From contig NZ_JAUCGJ010000045.1 of NCBI RefSeq assembly GCF_030378065.1, forward strand, positions 1-37,616: DNA of 37,616 nucleotides, given 5' to 3'. Within the stretch, counting starts at the first letter, position 1, and the number at the start of each line of letters is the position of its first letter. The translations under genes were made by a program, and so were the position numbers. The notes below the pieces were generated by a model, which saw nothing but the letters and a program-made list of their open reading frames with translations, did no database searches and was not told the DNA's origin. Shown piece after piece: positions 1-7,012 of the stretch. The stretch is from Candidatus Venteria ishoeyi (GTDB lineage: Bacteria; Pseudomonadota; Gammaproteobacteria; Beggiatoales; Beggiatoaceae).

Positions 1-81
1 TTCATTAAATTGTTTAATACTTAAGCCAAACATAGCTCTCATGAGGCGTTCGTTTTTCTGTATTCTGTCAAGATTCAACAT
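1..81 (-). CDS. Transposase N-terminus (partial, cut by window edge)
   Basis: Reading the minus strand from an ATG at 81 gives 27 uninterrupted codons to the window edge, beginning MLNLDRIQKNERLMRAMFGL. This resembles the N-terminal helical segment of IS5-like DDE transposases, in which a short Leu/Arg-rich start is followed by a 'TGL..eEF'-type motif. Only the first 27 residues are visible, so the family assignment rests on recognition of this short stretch. The gene would be transcribed out of the window to the left. No terminal inverted repeat could be identified in the sequence to its right. It could also be a decayed remnant. Confidence 0.45.
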   Translation of the reverse strand, partial: MLNLDRIQKNERLMRAMFGLSIKQFNE

Positions 82-649
82 TTTTTTGGCTCTGTGGATG
101 ACTCAAATTACAAGTTTGTATGTTTTTATCTTATTTGGCAACATCTCTTCTGAATTTTATAATTTGACTTGGCTGATGAAATAGAATGATAGTGTCGTTT
201 TATTTTTTTAATTTATTGGCTGTCTGCTAATTTTTAGTCTGCTAATTTTTATCTCTGAATTTTATAATTTGACTTGGCTGAGGAAATAGAATGATAGTGT
301 TGTTTTATTTTTTTAATTTATTGGCTGTCTGCTAATTTGTTGGCTGTCTGCTAATTTGGTCTGCTAATTTGTCTGCCAAATGGCCTGCCATAGGTAAGTT
401 ATGGCTGATTTTTGGTTTTTTTCATATGATCGGGCTGTTTTTCCTGGTTTATCTCTGAATTTTATAATTTGACTTGGCTGAGGAAATAGAACAATAGTGT
501 CGTTTTATATTTTTAATTTATTGGCTGTCTGCTAATTTTTCTAATTTGGTCTGCTAATTTGCTTGTAATCAGAATTTTTCTAATTTTGCTTTCCGAAGCA
601 GGAAAAACTCGATAGAATGCCCATAGCGTTGAGACGTGTTAGCGGCTCA
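82..649. other. Non-coding AT-rich stretch with repeats
   Basis: This stretch of about 570 nt has no supported gene on either strand. Besides the 87-bp repeats it contains a short hairpin at about 588-602 (TGCTT/AAGCA) and the motif ATAGCGTTGAGAC near 622. That motif resembles the 3' half (L'-R') of the attC-like site at 2137-2236, which reads CATAGCGTTATCC. It could be the remnant of another cassette junction, but no matching 5' half is visible. Confidence 0.4.
149..540. repeat. Three near-identical 87-bp direct repeats
   Basis: Units lie at 149-235, 254-340 and 454-540. Each begins TCTGAATTTTATAATTTGAC and ends TTGGCTGTCTGCTAATTT. Units 1 and 2 differ at about three positions, and unit 3 at a few more. 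The spacers differ in length (18 and 113 nt) and contain extra copies of the tail motif TCTGCTAATTT, for example near 238, 346 and 360, and again near 550 after unit 3. No open reading frame is supported. Spacer lengths and unit size exclude a CRISPR. Confidence 0.85.
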
Positions 650-717
650 GTCCAACAGTATTTTATCCGCAATGCCTACTTGGGCAGGCACTGCGGATAA
701 AATGCTTAATGTTAGGT
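650..717 (+). other. attC-like recombination site 1
   Basis: A 68-nt imperfect palindrome starts with GTCCAAC (650-656, fits R'' consensus RYYYAAC) and ends with GTTAGGT (711-717, fits R' consensus GTTRRRY). Between them is a strong hairpin at 660-703: a 12-bp arm ATTTTATCCGCA/TGCGGATAAAAT, a single A/C mismatch, then 5 bp TGCCT/AGGCA and an 8-nt loop. Size and layout fit integron attC sites. Unpaired spacers next to the R boxes are unequal (3 and 7 nt), which is not typical. The alternative is a simple hairpin terminator, but it lacks a U-tract. Confidence 0.5.
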
Positions 718-774
718 ATTTAATCACATCCAGTACCTAGCTGTTTTCTTAATTTGGATGTTGAGGAAATTACA

Positions 775-1089
775 ATGAGTAAATCAATACTTTTTTTCAT
801 TATTATCACATTAATTCCAGTTACAGGATTTACTAATGATGAAATTTTGGATTGTTACCGTAAATCAACTGATGGCAGAAGGAACGGAACTATTATAGGG
901 GCAGGGGTGGGAACAGCAGCAGGTGGTGGGTTATGTGCGGCAGGGATACTTGCAGCTGGTTTGACATTTGGCGTCACTGCTGTTGTTGGTTGTGGTGCAG
1001 GAGCAATTATTGGAACCGGAACAGGAGCATATATTGGTTCAGAAATAGGTGACTCTACTGATTATAAATGCCCAGATGATGATAAGTAG
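775..1089 (+). CDS. Exported glycine-zipper small protein
   Basis: The protein is 104 residues. The start at 775 is chosen because GAGGAAA lies about six bases upstream. An in-frame ATG at 754 has no such site. Residues 1-20 look like a signal peptide (MSKSILFFIIITLIPVTGF). Residues about 37-92 form a Gly/Ala-rich segment with repeated GxxxG spacing, of the glycine-zipper type found in membrane-inserting small proteins, with Cys residues before, within and after it. The tail is acidic. No named family is recognised. It is the first gene of a tight three-gene unit; the ribonuclease gene begins two bases after its stop. It may help export or membrane passage of the ribonuclease, or may be unrelated. 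That role is inference from position only. Confidence 0.7.
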   Translation: MSKSILFFIIITLIPVTGFTNDEILDCYRKSTDGRRNGTIIGAGVGTAAGGGLCAAGILAAGLTFGVTAVVGCGAGAIIGTGTGAYIGSEIGDSTDYKCPDDDK

Positions 1090-1091
1090 CC

Positions 1092-1598
1092 ATGAAAATT
1101 ATCAATAAAATTCTATTGACAATAGTTTTTTTTTCCTTCTTTATACCAAAAAATAGCATTTCGGGTGTACCAATAAGGGTTCGTCCCTATGTTGCACATA
1201 AACATACACATAGTAGCTACCACAGAAGCCATCATGTTTCTAAACATGGGCATATCTATAGAGGTAGAAATGGACATATTTATCGGACAAATACTAAACA
1301 GGTAAATAGTAAAATTGAATCTATTCAAAAAAAAGATTTACCACCTGAAGCAATAGAAGTTATTAACAACATCCAAAAGAATAAGCCTCATCCATATTTA
1401 AAAGATGGCAGTATATTTGGTAACTATGAGGGTAAGTTACCAGCTCAAGAAAAAGGATATTACAAGGAATACACTGTCAAAACACCGAGGGTTGATAATA
1501 ATAGAGGGGAAAGAAGGATCGTTAAAGGTAATAAAGGAGAATTGTATTATACTGACAATCATTATCAAACATTCAAAGAAGTGAGGTATTCTAAATGA
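1092..1598 (+). CDS. Secreted barnase/RNase Sa-family guanyl ribonuclease (toxin)
   Basis: The protein is 168 residues. Residues 1-24 form a signal peptide. Residues about 33-66 are a His/Arg/Tyr-rich linker with a doubled GHIYR motif. Residues about 82-165 match the microbial N1/T1 ribonuclease fold (barnase, RNase Sa): LPPEA, LPAQ, GYYKEYTV, GERRIV and YYTDNHYQTF. The expected catalytic triad is present as Glu126, Arg141 or Arg142, and His157. These enzymes cleave single-stranded RNA after G. The stop overlaps the start of the barstar gene by four bases (ATGA), so toxin and inhibitor are translationally coupled. The export signal suggests a weapon against neighbouring cells or a secreted scavenging nuclease, with the inhibitor protecting the producer's cytoplasm. 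The whole unit sits between attC-like sites. Confidence 0.9.
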   Translation: MKIINKILLTIVFFSFFIPKNSISGVPIRVRPYVAHKHTHSSYHRSHHVSKHGHIYRGRNGHIYRTNTKQVNSKIESIQKKDLPPEAIEVINNIQKNKPHPYLKDGSIFGNYEGKLPAQEKGYYKEYTVKTPRVDNNRGERRIVKGNKGELYYTDNHYQTFKEVRYSK

Positions 1599-1957
1599 AT
1601 CCTGTTAAACCATTAAACAATCTTGCAGTGCATGTTTCTGATAATCTGTCTCCCATACTATCTAAACCATTTTTAATTGATGGTAACATTATAGAGGGTA
1701 AAGAGTCATTTTTTAATGAGTTTTCTAAAAAACTACAGTTTCCAGATTTTTTTGGAAAAAACTGGGATGGATTTTATGACTGTATAACAGACCTTTCATG
1801 GCTTAATACTCAGGAGAGTTATTTAATTATTTATGAAAACCCTTTTAATTTTCAATTAAAAAATACTGATGACTGGAAAATAGCTAATGAAATATTACTT
1901 GATGCTGTAAATTATTGGAAGCAACAAGGTAAGCCAATGGTAATTGTTTTTTTATAA
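1595..1957 (+). CDS. Barstar-family ribonuclease inhibitor (immunity protein)
   Basis: The protein is 120 residues with no signal peptide, so it is cytoplasmic. The fold signature is clear: an N-terminal strand (FLIDGNII), a helix with FFNEFSKKLQFP, the conserved FFGKNWDGFYDCITDL segment that corresponds to the barnase-binding region of barstar, and a C-terminal strand (MVIVFL). Barstar binds the barnase active site and blocks it. The gene starts inside the stop codon of the ribonuclease gene, giving a fixed order of toxin then antitoxin. The genetic pairing makes a cognate pair very likely. No transcription terminator is obvious immediately after it. Confidence 0.93.
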   Translation: MNPVKPLNNLAVHVSDNLSPILSKPFLIDGNIIEGKESFFNEFSKKLQFPDFFGKNWDGFYDCITDLSWLNTQESYLIIYENPFNFQLKNTDDWKIANEILLDAVNYWKQQGKPMVIVFL

Positions 1958-2004
1958 AAATAGTCTGAATTTAAAACCTGAAATCCTAACTTGGGAAAAA
2001 TTTG

Positions 2005-2046
2005 AATAAAATTTGAAGACATCCAAATAAAATTTGAAGACATCCA
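2005..2046. repeat. Perfect 21-bp tandem duplication
   Basis: The 21-nt unit beginning AATAAAATTTGAAGACATCC occurs twice, head to tail, at 2005-2025 and 2026-2046, in the non-coding tail after the barstar gene. It has no coding role. It may be a slippage product. Confidence 0.9.
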
Positions 2047-2136
2047 CGTTTTAGAAGAAAGGGAATATAAAATTTGTGAAAAAGGGGGCGTGAAAAGGGG
2101 GATGCTTCAATTTCATTATAACTAATTGAAATTATT

Positions 2137-2236
2137 ACCTAACAAGTTACTCCAGTGGATAACTTGCCGCTGTGTGGCTTCCGTTTTTTTCAAGCTTAGC
2201 AGTGGCGGCAATCCGCCACTGAGCATAGCGTTATCC
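2137..2236 (+). other. attC-like recombination site 2
   Basis: A 100-nt imperfect palindrome starts with ACCTAAC (2137-2143, R'' consensus) and ends with GTTATCC (2230-2236, R'-like, one position off GTTRRRY). Inside are paired arms CAGTGG/CCACTG next to nine- and eight-nt spacers, then TTGCCGC/GCGGCAA, giving the stepped stem typical of attC. ACCTAAC is the exact reverse complement of GTTAGGT at the end of site 1. That is expected when the segment 712-2230 was inserted as a circular cassette, because the cassette's 5' end originally completed its own attC. A second fold (CAGTGGCGG/CCGCCACTG at 2200-2221) is also possible. Confidence 0.55.
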
Positions 2237-2340
2237 GTAAAACTATAAGCAAAGTTTCATGGATAATATAGGTATAATAAGACAGTTGTATATAGATGGA
2301 TTGTTACCACTCACTTCCAGTGAATTACGTGAGGCAAAAC

Positions 2341-2943
2341 ATGTCATTTAGTGAATTTAAAAATATCTCGGAAGTACAAACGGCCTATAAGATCAAATAT
2401 CAGGAAGCACATTTTATTTCAGATCAAGAAGTCTCGCCATCTCCGGGACTCATCCAGGATTTTGAGTTTAACCAGGAAAATATTGATCTATTTGTCTCTG
2501 AAGCTTCACGTAGCAAACTTATTATTTCCCCTCTATTGCGGGAGCTTTACAAAAATCATTATCATCAATATGCTTTTTGGATTCAAAAACGCATTGCTTT
2601 TGATGATATGCTATGTGGCACGCCAGATTATATTTTTTCAAAAAAATCTGCACTGGGTAAAACCGTCCTGGAAAGCCCTGTTGTTATTGTAGTGGAAGCT
2701 AAAAAGAATGATTTTGAACAAGGCTGGGGGCAGTGTTTAGCTGAATTACTTGCCTCACAAAAAATCAATCAGGATAATCAATGTCCTGTCTATGGCATTG
2801 TAACGGATGGCAACTTATGGCAGTTTGGGCGCTTAATAGTGGATATATTCACAAAAAATACAGAAAACTATACCATTGACAATATTCCAAAGCTTTATGG
2901 TGCATTAGAATTTCTTGTCAACCTGGCTGAACCAGAATCATAA
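2341..2943 (+). CDS. PD-(D/E)XK nuclease-like protein of unknown role
   Basis: The protein is 200 residues. The start at 2341 is chosen over an in-frame ATG at 2296 because GAGG lies a few bases before it. The central part reads GTPDYIF (Asp96) and, 23 residues on, VVIVVEAKKNDFEQGWGQ (Glu119, Lys121), followed by QCLAEL. This is the Asp...Glu-x-Lys pattern and hydrophobic strand of the PD-(D/E)XK nuclease superfamily. The YGIVTDGNLWQF stretch further on is typical of the uncharacterised restriction-endonuclease-like branch seen in many bacterial hypothetical proteins. No methylase or specificity subunit is nearby. Eleven bases separate it from the permease gene, so the two may be co-transcribed. 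Its AT-rich composition resembles the upstream accessory DNA. Function not known. Confidence 0.7.
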   Translation: MSFSEFKNISEVQTAYKIKYQEAHFISDQEVSPSPGLIQDFEFNQENIDLFVSEASRSKLIISPLLRELYKNHYHQYAFWIQKRIAFDDMLCGTPDYIFSKKSALGKTVLESPVVIVVEAKKNDFEQGWGQCLAELLASQKINQDNQCPVYGIVTDGNLWQFGRLIVDIFTKNTENYTIDNIPKLYGALEFLVNLAEPES

Positions 2944-2954
2944 AATAGCCAACC

Positions 2955-4220
2955 ATGAAAGCTTTCACTTTTATCCCACCCACGTTATTCCCCCTGGCCT
3001 GGCGTAACATCTGGCGGCAGCCCCGGCGCAGCCTGCTGACCTTATCCGCCATTGCCTTTGCCGCATTTTTGCTGATTTTTATGATTGCCTTGCAAATCGG
3101 CAGTTATGATATGAGTATTCATAACAGTCTGCGTTTGCTGACCGGACATTTTCAGGTGCAAAGCCCTGGGTATCTGGATAAACCACAAATTCGTAACAGC
3201 TTGCAGCAGCCACAGCTTATGGCAAACCACTTACGCCAGATACCGGCAGTAAAAGCCGTTGCGATACGTGCGAGTGCTTTTGCCTTGGTGTCTTCGGCTG
3301 ATCGCAGTTATGGCGCGCAGATTTTGGGCGTACAAAGCAGCCAGGAGCAAAAATTATCTTCCATTCCTGAACAAATCAGCCAGGGCCGTTATCTGCAAGA
3401 CCAGGATGTTGATAAGGCGGTGATTGGTGAAGCACTGGCAACAAACCTGAAACTCAGTATTGGCGATGAAATTACTTTGCTGGGTAGTGGTCGGGATGGT
3501 TCAATTGCTGCAACGGTGCTGATTATTGTGGGTATATTCCAAAGTGGCTCCACGGAGATTGATCGCGGCCTGATACAAATTCCACTACCCCATTTTCAGG
3601 AAGTTTTCACGCTGCCCAAACAGGCGCATTATCTGGTTGGTGAAGTAAAAGCCCTGCAACAATTGGAAACGCTGCTTCCCCAACTCAGGCAGCAACTGCA
3701 ACAGCTCAACTTAAACTCGGCAAACTGGCAAATTTATGACTGGGATACCTTAACGCCGGGCTTAAAACAGCTAATTCAAAGCGATCAGATTACCAGCGCA
3801 TTTTTATATGTTTGTCTGGTGCTGGTAGTGACCTTCAGTATCTTAAATACGTTTTTAATGGCGGTGCTGGAGCGCACCCGTGAGTTTGGCATGTTGCTGG
3901 CGCTGGGCATGAAAGCGCACCATATCAGCCTCATGGTCTGGCTGGAATCTTTGCTGCTGACGCTGCTGGGGCTGTTGCTGGGCTTATTGTTTGGCGGCTT
4001 GCTGGTGCTGTATTATTATTATTATGGTTTCAGCTATCCCGGCATGGAAGAAATTGGCGCACAATTTGGTATAACCGGCAAAATATATCCGCGCCTGGAT
4101 GTTTTAACATTTGCCATCGGCCCTTTATTGGTGTTGTTTTTCACTTGTCTTGCCGGTTTATATCCGGCGCTGCGTATTTATAAGCTAAAACCCTTACAAG
4201 CTATGAACATCGTATTTTAG
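2955..4220 (+). CDS. FtsX/MacB-family ABC transporter permease
   Basis: The protein is 421 residues. An N-terminal cytoplasmic stretch ending in WRNIWRQPRRSLLT leads into TM1 (about 27-50), a periplasmic MacB-PCD-like domain (about 55-270), then three TM helices (about 280-305, 328-355 and 385-410) with the ERTREFGMLLALGM coupling-helix motif between the first two. This is the four-TM layout of LolCE/MacB-type permeases, which act on lipoproteins, peptides or the envelope and do not carry out classical transport. An ATPase partner is required, but none is encoded beside it, and the upstream neighbour is the nuclease-like gene. The missing partner may be elsewhere or may have been displaced by the accessory insertion upstream. 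Its substrate cannot be predicted. Confidence 0.85.
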   Translation: MKAFTFIPPTLFPLAWRNIWRQPRRSLLTLSAIAFAAFLLIFMIALQIGSYDMSIHNSLRLLTGHFQVQSPGYLDKPQIRNSLQQPQLMANHLRQIPAVKAVAIRASAFALVSSADRSYGAQILGVQSSQEQKLSSIPEQISQGRYLQDQDVDKAVIGEALATNLKLSIGDEITLLGSGRDGSIAATVLIIVGIFQSGSTEIDRGLIQIPLPHFQEVFTLPKQAHYLVGEVKALQQLETLLPQLRQQLQQLNLNSANWQIYDWDTLTPGLKQLIQSDQITSAFLYVCLVLVVTFSILNTFLMAVLERTREFGMLLALGMKAHHISLMVWLESLLLTLLGLLLGLLFGGLLVLYYYYYGFSYPGMEEIGAQFGITGKIYPRLDVLTFAIGPLLVLFFTCLAGLYPALRIYKLKPLQAMNIVF

Positions 4221-4226
4221 TTGAGC

Positions 4227-4248
4227 CGGATAAGTTTGTACTTATCCG
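4227..4248. terminator. Hairpin between convergent genes
   Basis: GGATAAGT-TTGT-ACTTATCC, extended by one C-G pair, lies seven bases past the permease stop and 13 bases before the nrdG stop. The stem is strong but there is no long U-tract on either strand. It may act as a bidirectional terminator. Confidence 0.5.
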
Positions 4249-4261
4249 CCTTAAGCAAATC

Positions 4262-4846
4262 TTATATTGTTCTCAGTTGCGTTATTTTAGAAACAACCCC
4301 ATAGCGTTTTAAGTCGGCTTTTAAGTGTGTTAAATCCTGTGCATTTAATAGCTTGGGGTCAAATGTGGTTCTGAGTTCATAAGCAACCCCACTGTCTAGT
4401 AAAAGCTTCAGGCTTTGCTCAGCTTTAAGACCACTGTCAGGTACTTCGGTTACTTTTTCATAATCGGCAAATGCGGCCTTGATATCAAATCCCACCCAGT
4501 CGAGATAAGGTAAAACCCGCTGCAAACGCTGGGGTGATGTTCCCGCTGTATGCAGCGCAGTTTTAAATCCCAGTTGCCGGATTGCTTTGATAGCATCGAG
4601 TAATTCTGCCTGAATCAAAGGCTCACCACCGCTGAAAACCACCCCGTCCAGAAATCCCTGCCGCGCTTGCAGAAAGTCAATCACTTCCTGCCAGCTTATT
4701 GTTGGCGGCGTGGAAACTGGCAGCAGGTGCTGATTGTGGCAATAAGCGCAATCCCAGCAACAACCCTGACAGAAAAGAACGGCAGCAAGCTGACCGGGAA
4801 AATCTATCAGGGTAAAAGGAGTTAGGCCGCCGATTTTGAGGGGCAT
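4262..4846 (-). CDS. nrdG: Anaerobic ribonucleotide reductase activase, NrdG-type radical SAM
   Basis: The protein is 194 residues. The [4Fe-4S]/SAM-binding cysteines are at Cys29, Cys33 and Cys36 in GCCWDCAYCHN, and the SAM-binding GGEP motif follows in VVFSGGEPLIQ. The start LKIGGLTPFTLIDFPG is typical of the NrdG branch that activates Thermotoga/Pseudomonas-like NrdD. The enzyme makes the glycyl radical on NrdD by reductive cleavage of SAM. Its start lies inside the end of the small glycyl-radical ORF (25-nt overlap), so it is translationally coupled as the last gene of the dioxygenase-nrdD-nrdG operon. Expression is expected to be anaerobic (see the FNR-type box at 8023). Confidence 0.93.
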   Translation of the reverse strand: MPLKIGGLTPFTLIDFPGQLAAVLFCQGCCWDCAYCHNQHLLPVSTPPTISWQEVIDFLQARQGFLDGVVFSGGEPLIQAELLDAIKAIRQLGFKTALHTAGTSPQRLQRVLPYLDWVGFDIKAAFADYEKVTEVPDSGLKAEQSLKLLLDSGVAYELRTTFDPKLLNAQDLTHLKADLKRYGVVSKITQLRTI

Positions 4847-4989
4847 TTTTCTTCTCTAAAATGTACCCGCTGGGCGTGTTCACTCTTCTTGCCGGGGTTA
4901 AATGATGCCACCGGGCGGTGATAACCCATAACCCGCGTCCAGATTTCACATTTCTGACGTTCTTCGGGCTTTAATTTAATGACCTGCAT
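4822..4989 (-). CDS. nrdD: Separate glycyl-radical C-terminal domain of class III RNR
   Basis: This ORF encodes 55 residues starting MQVIKLKPEERQKCEIWT. It then contains RVMGYHRPVASFN, the glycyl-radical loop normally found at the C-terminus of NrdD, with Gly22 as the predicted radical site. The KKSEHAQR tail also fits the family. In this sequence the main NrdD ORF ends with TAA at 4991 and this ORF begins one base later in the +1 frame (TAATATG). AAGGA seven bases before the ATG supports independent initiation. The two halves would have to assemble non-covalently for activity. Alternatives are a programmed +1 frameshift at the stop, or a sequencing or real frameshift. Upstream of the ATG this frame shows no NrdD-like sequence, which favours a true split or a shift right at the stop. 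Confidence 0.8.
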   Translation of the reverse strand: MQVIKLKPEERQKCEIWTRVMGYHRPVASFNPGKKSEHAQRVHFREEKCPSKSAA

Positions 4990-4990
4990 A

Positions 4991-7012
4991 TTAGTTTCCT
5001 TGTTTTTGGGCCAACAGTTCTTGATCACAAACCGGGCAATATTCATGCTCTCCAGCCAGATAGCCGTGTTTGGGACAGATTGAAAAAGTTGGGGTAATGG
5101 TTAAATAGGGCAGACGAAATTGTTCTAAAGAGCGTCTGACCAAAGTTTTACAGCTTTCTGTGCTGGAAATTCGTTCATTCATATACAGGTGTAAGACTGT
5201 GCCACCGGTATATTTGGTCTGTAATCCGTCCTGCATACTCAGGGCAACAAAAGGATCATCGGTATAGCCGACGGGGAGTTGGGAAGAGTTGGTGTAATAA
5301 GGCCGTTCTTCCGTGCCTGCCTGGAGTATATCGGGATAACGCTGCTTATCTTCCTTGGCAAAACGATAAGTGGTGCCTTCAGCCGGAGTCGCTTCCAGGT
5401 TGTACATATTACCGGTTTCTTCCTGGGCTTCCAGCATCCGCTGGCGAATATGATCCAGCAACTCAATGGCAAATTCATGCCCCCATTGGTCGGTGATATT
5501 ATATTCATCCTGGCTGAAATTACGAATCATTTCATTAATGCCGTTCACCCCCAGGGTGGAAAAATGATTGCGCAAAGTGCCGAGATAACGCTTGGTATAA
5601 GGATATAACCCGTTATCCATATATTTTTGAATAACCTTGCGTTTAACTTCCAGGCTGTTGACCGCAATTTCTATCAACTGGTCAAAACGTTTAAATAAAG
5701 CAGGCTTATCTCCCTGATAGAGATAACCCAGTCTGGCACAATTAATCGTGACCACGCCCAGGCTGCCAGTTTGTTCCGCTGAGCCAAACAGACCGCCACC
5801 ACGTTTTAACAGTTCACCTAAATCCAGTTGCAGCCGACAGCACATACTTCGTACCATATTGGGCTTTAAGTCAGAATTTAAGAAGTTCTGAAAATAAGGC
5901 AGACCGAATTTTGCAGTCATGGCAAACAGACGGTTGGCATTATCTGAATCCCAGGGGAAATCCTCGGTGATGTTATAGGTTGGGATTGGGAAGGTGAATA
6001 TGCGCCCCTTGTGGTCGCCTTCGGTCATCACTTCTATATAGGCGCGGTTGATCAAGTCCATTTCTGTTTGCAGATCGCCATAACAAAAATCAACTTCTTT
6101 GCCACCAACCAAGGGGACTTGCTCGTGCAAATCTTCCGGGCAAACCCAGTCAAAGGTCAGGTTGGTGAACGGTACCTGATTACCCCAGCGGGAAGGCACG
6201 TTAAGGTTAAAAATAAATGACTGAATGTGCTGTTTTATGTCCTCAAATGCCAGTTTGTCACTGCGTATAAAAGGTGCCAGATAAGTGTCAAAACTGGAAA
6301 AAGCCTGTGCGCCTGCCCATTCATTTTGCAAAGTGCCAAGAAAGTTCACCATCTGCCCCAGGGCGCTGTCAAAATGCCCTGGTGGTTGTGCGTCCACACG
6401 CCCTGATACACCGTTAAAACCTTCATTTAACAGGGTGCGCAGTGACCAGCCTGCGCAATAGCCAGCGAGCATATCCAGATCATGAATATGTAAATCTCCC
6501 TGTCGATGCGCTTCACCAATTTCTTTAGAATATACATGGCTGAGCCAGTAATTTGCGGTAACCTTACCGGCAACATTGAGAATTAAGCCGCCGATAGAAT
6601 AGCCCTGATTGGCGTTAGCGTTTACCCGCCAGTCCAATTGGTTGACATATTCATTAATGGACTTCTCCACATTTACCAGAGTCTGCTGATCCTGGCGCAG
6701 TGTTTTATGTTGCTCACGATAAATAATATAAGCTCTGGCGGTCTTAAAATGATTTGAACTAATCAGGGATTGTTCAACAATATCCTGAATTTGCTCAATT
6801 TTAGGTGCGCCATTATGAAAACGATGACCTAAAACCTTTAATACCTGCGCGGATAATAACTCTGCCTCATGTCTATCAAACTCCGTTGTGGCATGACCGG
6901 CTTTTTGAATGGCCTGGGTGATCTTGTCAGGTTTGAATTCGACTCTTTCACCACTGCGTTTAATAATTTGGGTCGGCAGCGTAAAACCTGCATGGGTTAA
7001 TGTTTGTGTCAT
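4991..7012 (-). CDS. nrdD: Anaerobic (class III) ribonucleoside-triphosphate reductase, catalytic part
   Basis: The protein is 673 residues. Residues about 15-105 form an ATP-cone regulatory domain (IIKRSGERVEFKPDKITQAI). The catalytic barrel follows, with AGYCAGWSLR, NVPSRWGNQVPFTN and the MVRSMCCR/GSLGVVTINCARLGYL segments that carry the active-site cysteines. The C-terminal CPKHGYLAGEHEYCPVC segment is the zinc-binding region. The enzyme makes dNTPs without oxygen, using formate or thioredoxin-type reductant depending on subclass. What is missing from this chain is the glycyl-radical loop, which lies in the next small ORF in another frame. The ATG overlaps the stop of the dioxygenase gene (TAATG), so the genes form one coupled operon with nrdG. 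Confidence 0.95.
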   Translation of the reverse strand: MTQTLTHAGFTLPTQIIKRSGERVEFKPDKITQAIQKAGHATTEFDRHEAELLSAQVLKVLGHRFHNGAPKIEQIQDIVEQSLISSNHFKTARAYIIYREQHKTLRQDQQTLVNVEKSINEYVNQLDWRVNANANQGYSIGGLILNVAGKVTANYWLSHVYSKEIGEAHRQGDLHIHDLDMLAGYCAGWSLRTLLNEGFNGVSGRVDAQPPGHFDSALGQMVNFLGTLQNEWAGAQAFSSFDTYLAPFIRSDKLAFEDIKQHIQSFIFNLNVPSRWGNQVPFTNLTFDWVCPEDLHEQVPLVGGKEVDFCYGDLQTEMDLINRAYIEVMTEGDHKGRIFTFPIPTYNITEDFPWDSDNANRLFAMTAKFGLPYFQNFLNSDLKPNMVRSMCCRLQLDLGELLKRGGGLFGSAEQTGSLGVVTINCARLGYLYQGDKPALFKRFDQLIEIAVNSLEVKRKVIQKYMDNGLYPYTKRYLGTLRNHFSTLGVNGINEMIRNFSQDEYNITDQWGHEFAIELLDHIRQRMLEAQEETGNMYNLEATPAEGTTYRFAKEDKQRYPDILQAGTEERPYYTNSSQLPVGYTDDPFVALSMQDGLQTKYTGGTVLHLYMNERISSTESCKTLVRRSLEQFRLPYLTITPTFSICPKHGYLAGEHEYCPVCDQELLAQKQGN

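Noticed and set aside
149-540. Possible CRISPR array
   Set aside because: Only three units of 87 bp with spacers of 18 and 113 nt and no cas genes; not a CRISPR pattern.
622-717. A third attC and a minimal cassette between about 629 and 711
   Set aside because: ATAGCGTTGAGAC resembles an L'-R' half, but no complementary R'' (ending CTCAAC) is found, so only a remnant is noted.
5279-5608. Plus-strand ORF inside nrdD
   Set aside because: Antisense shadow of a strongly conserved gene, with no ribosome site or recognisable domain.
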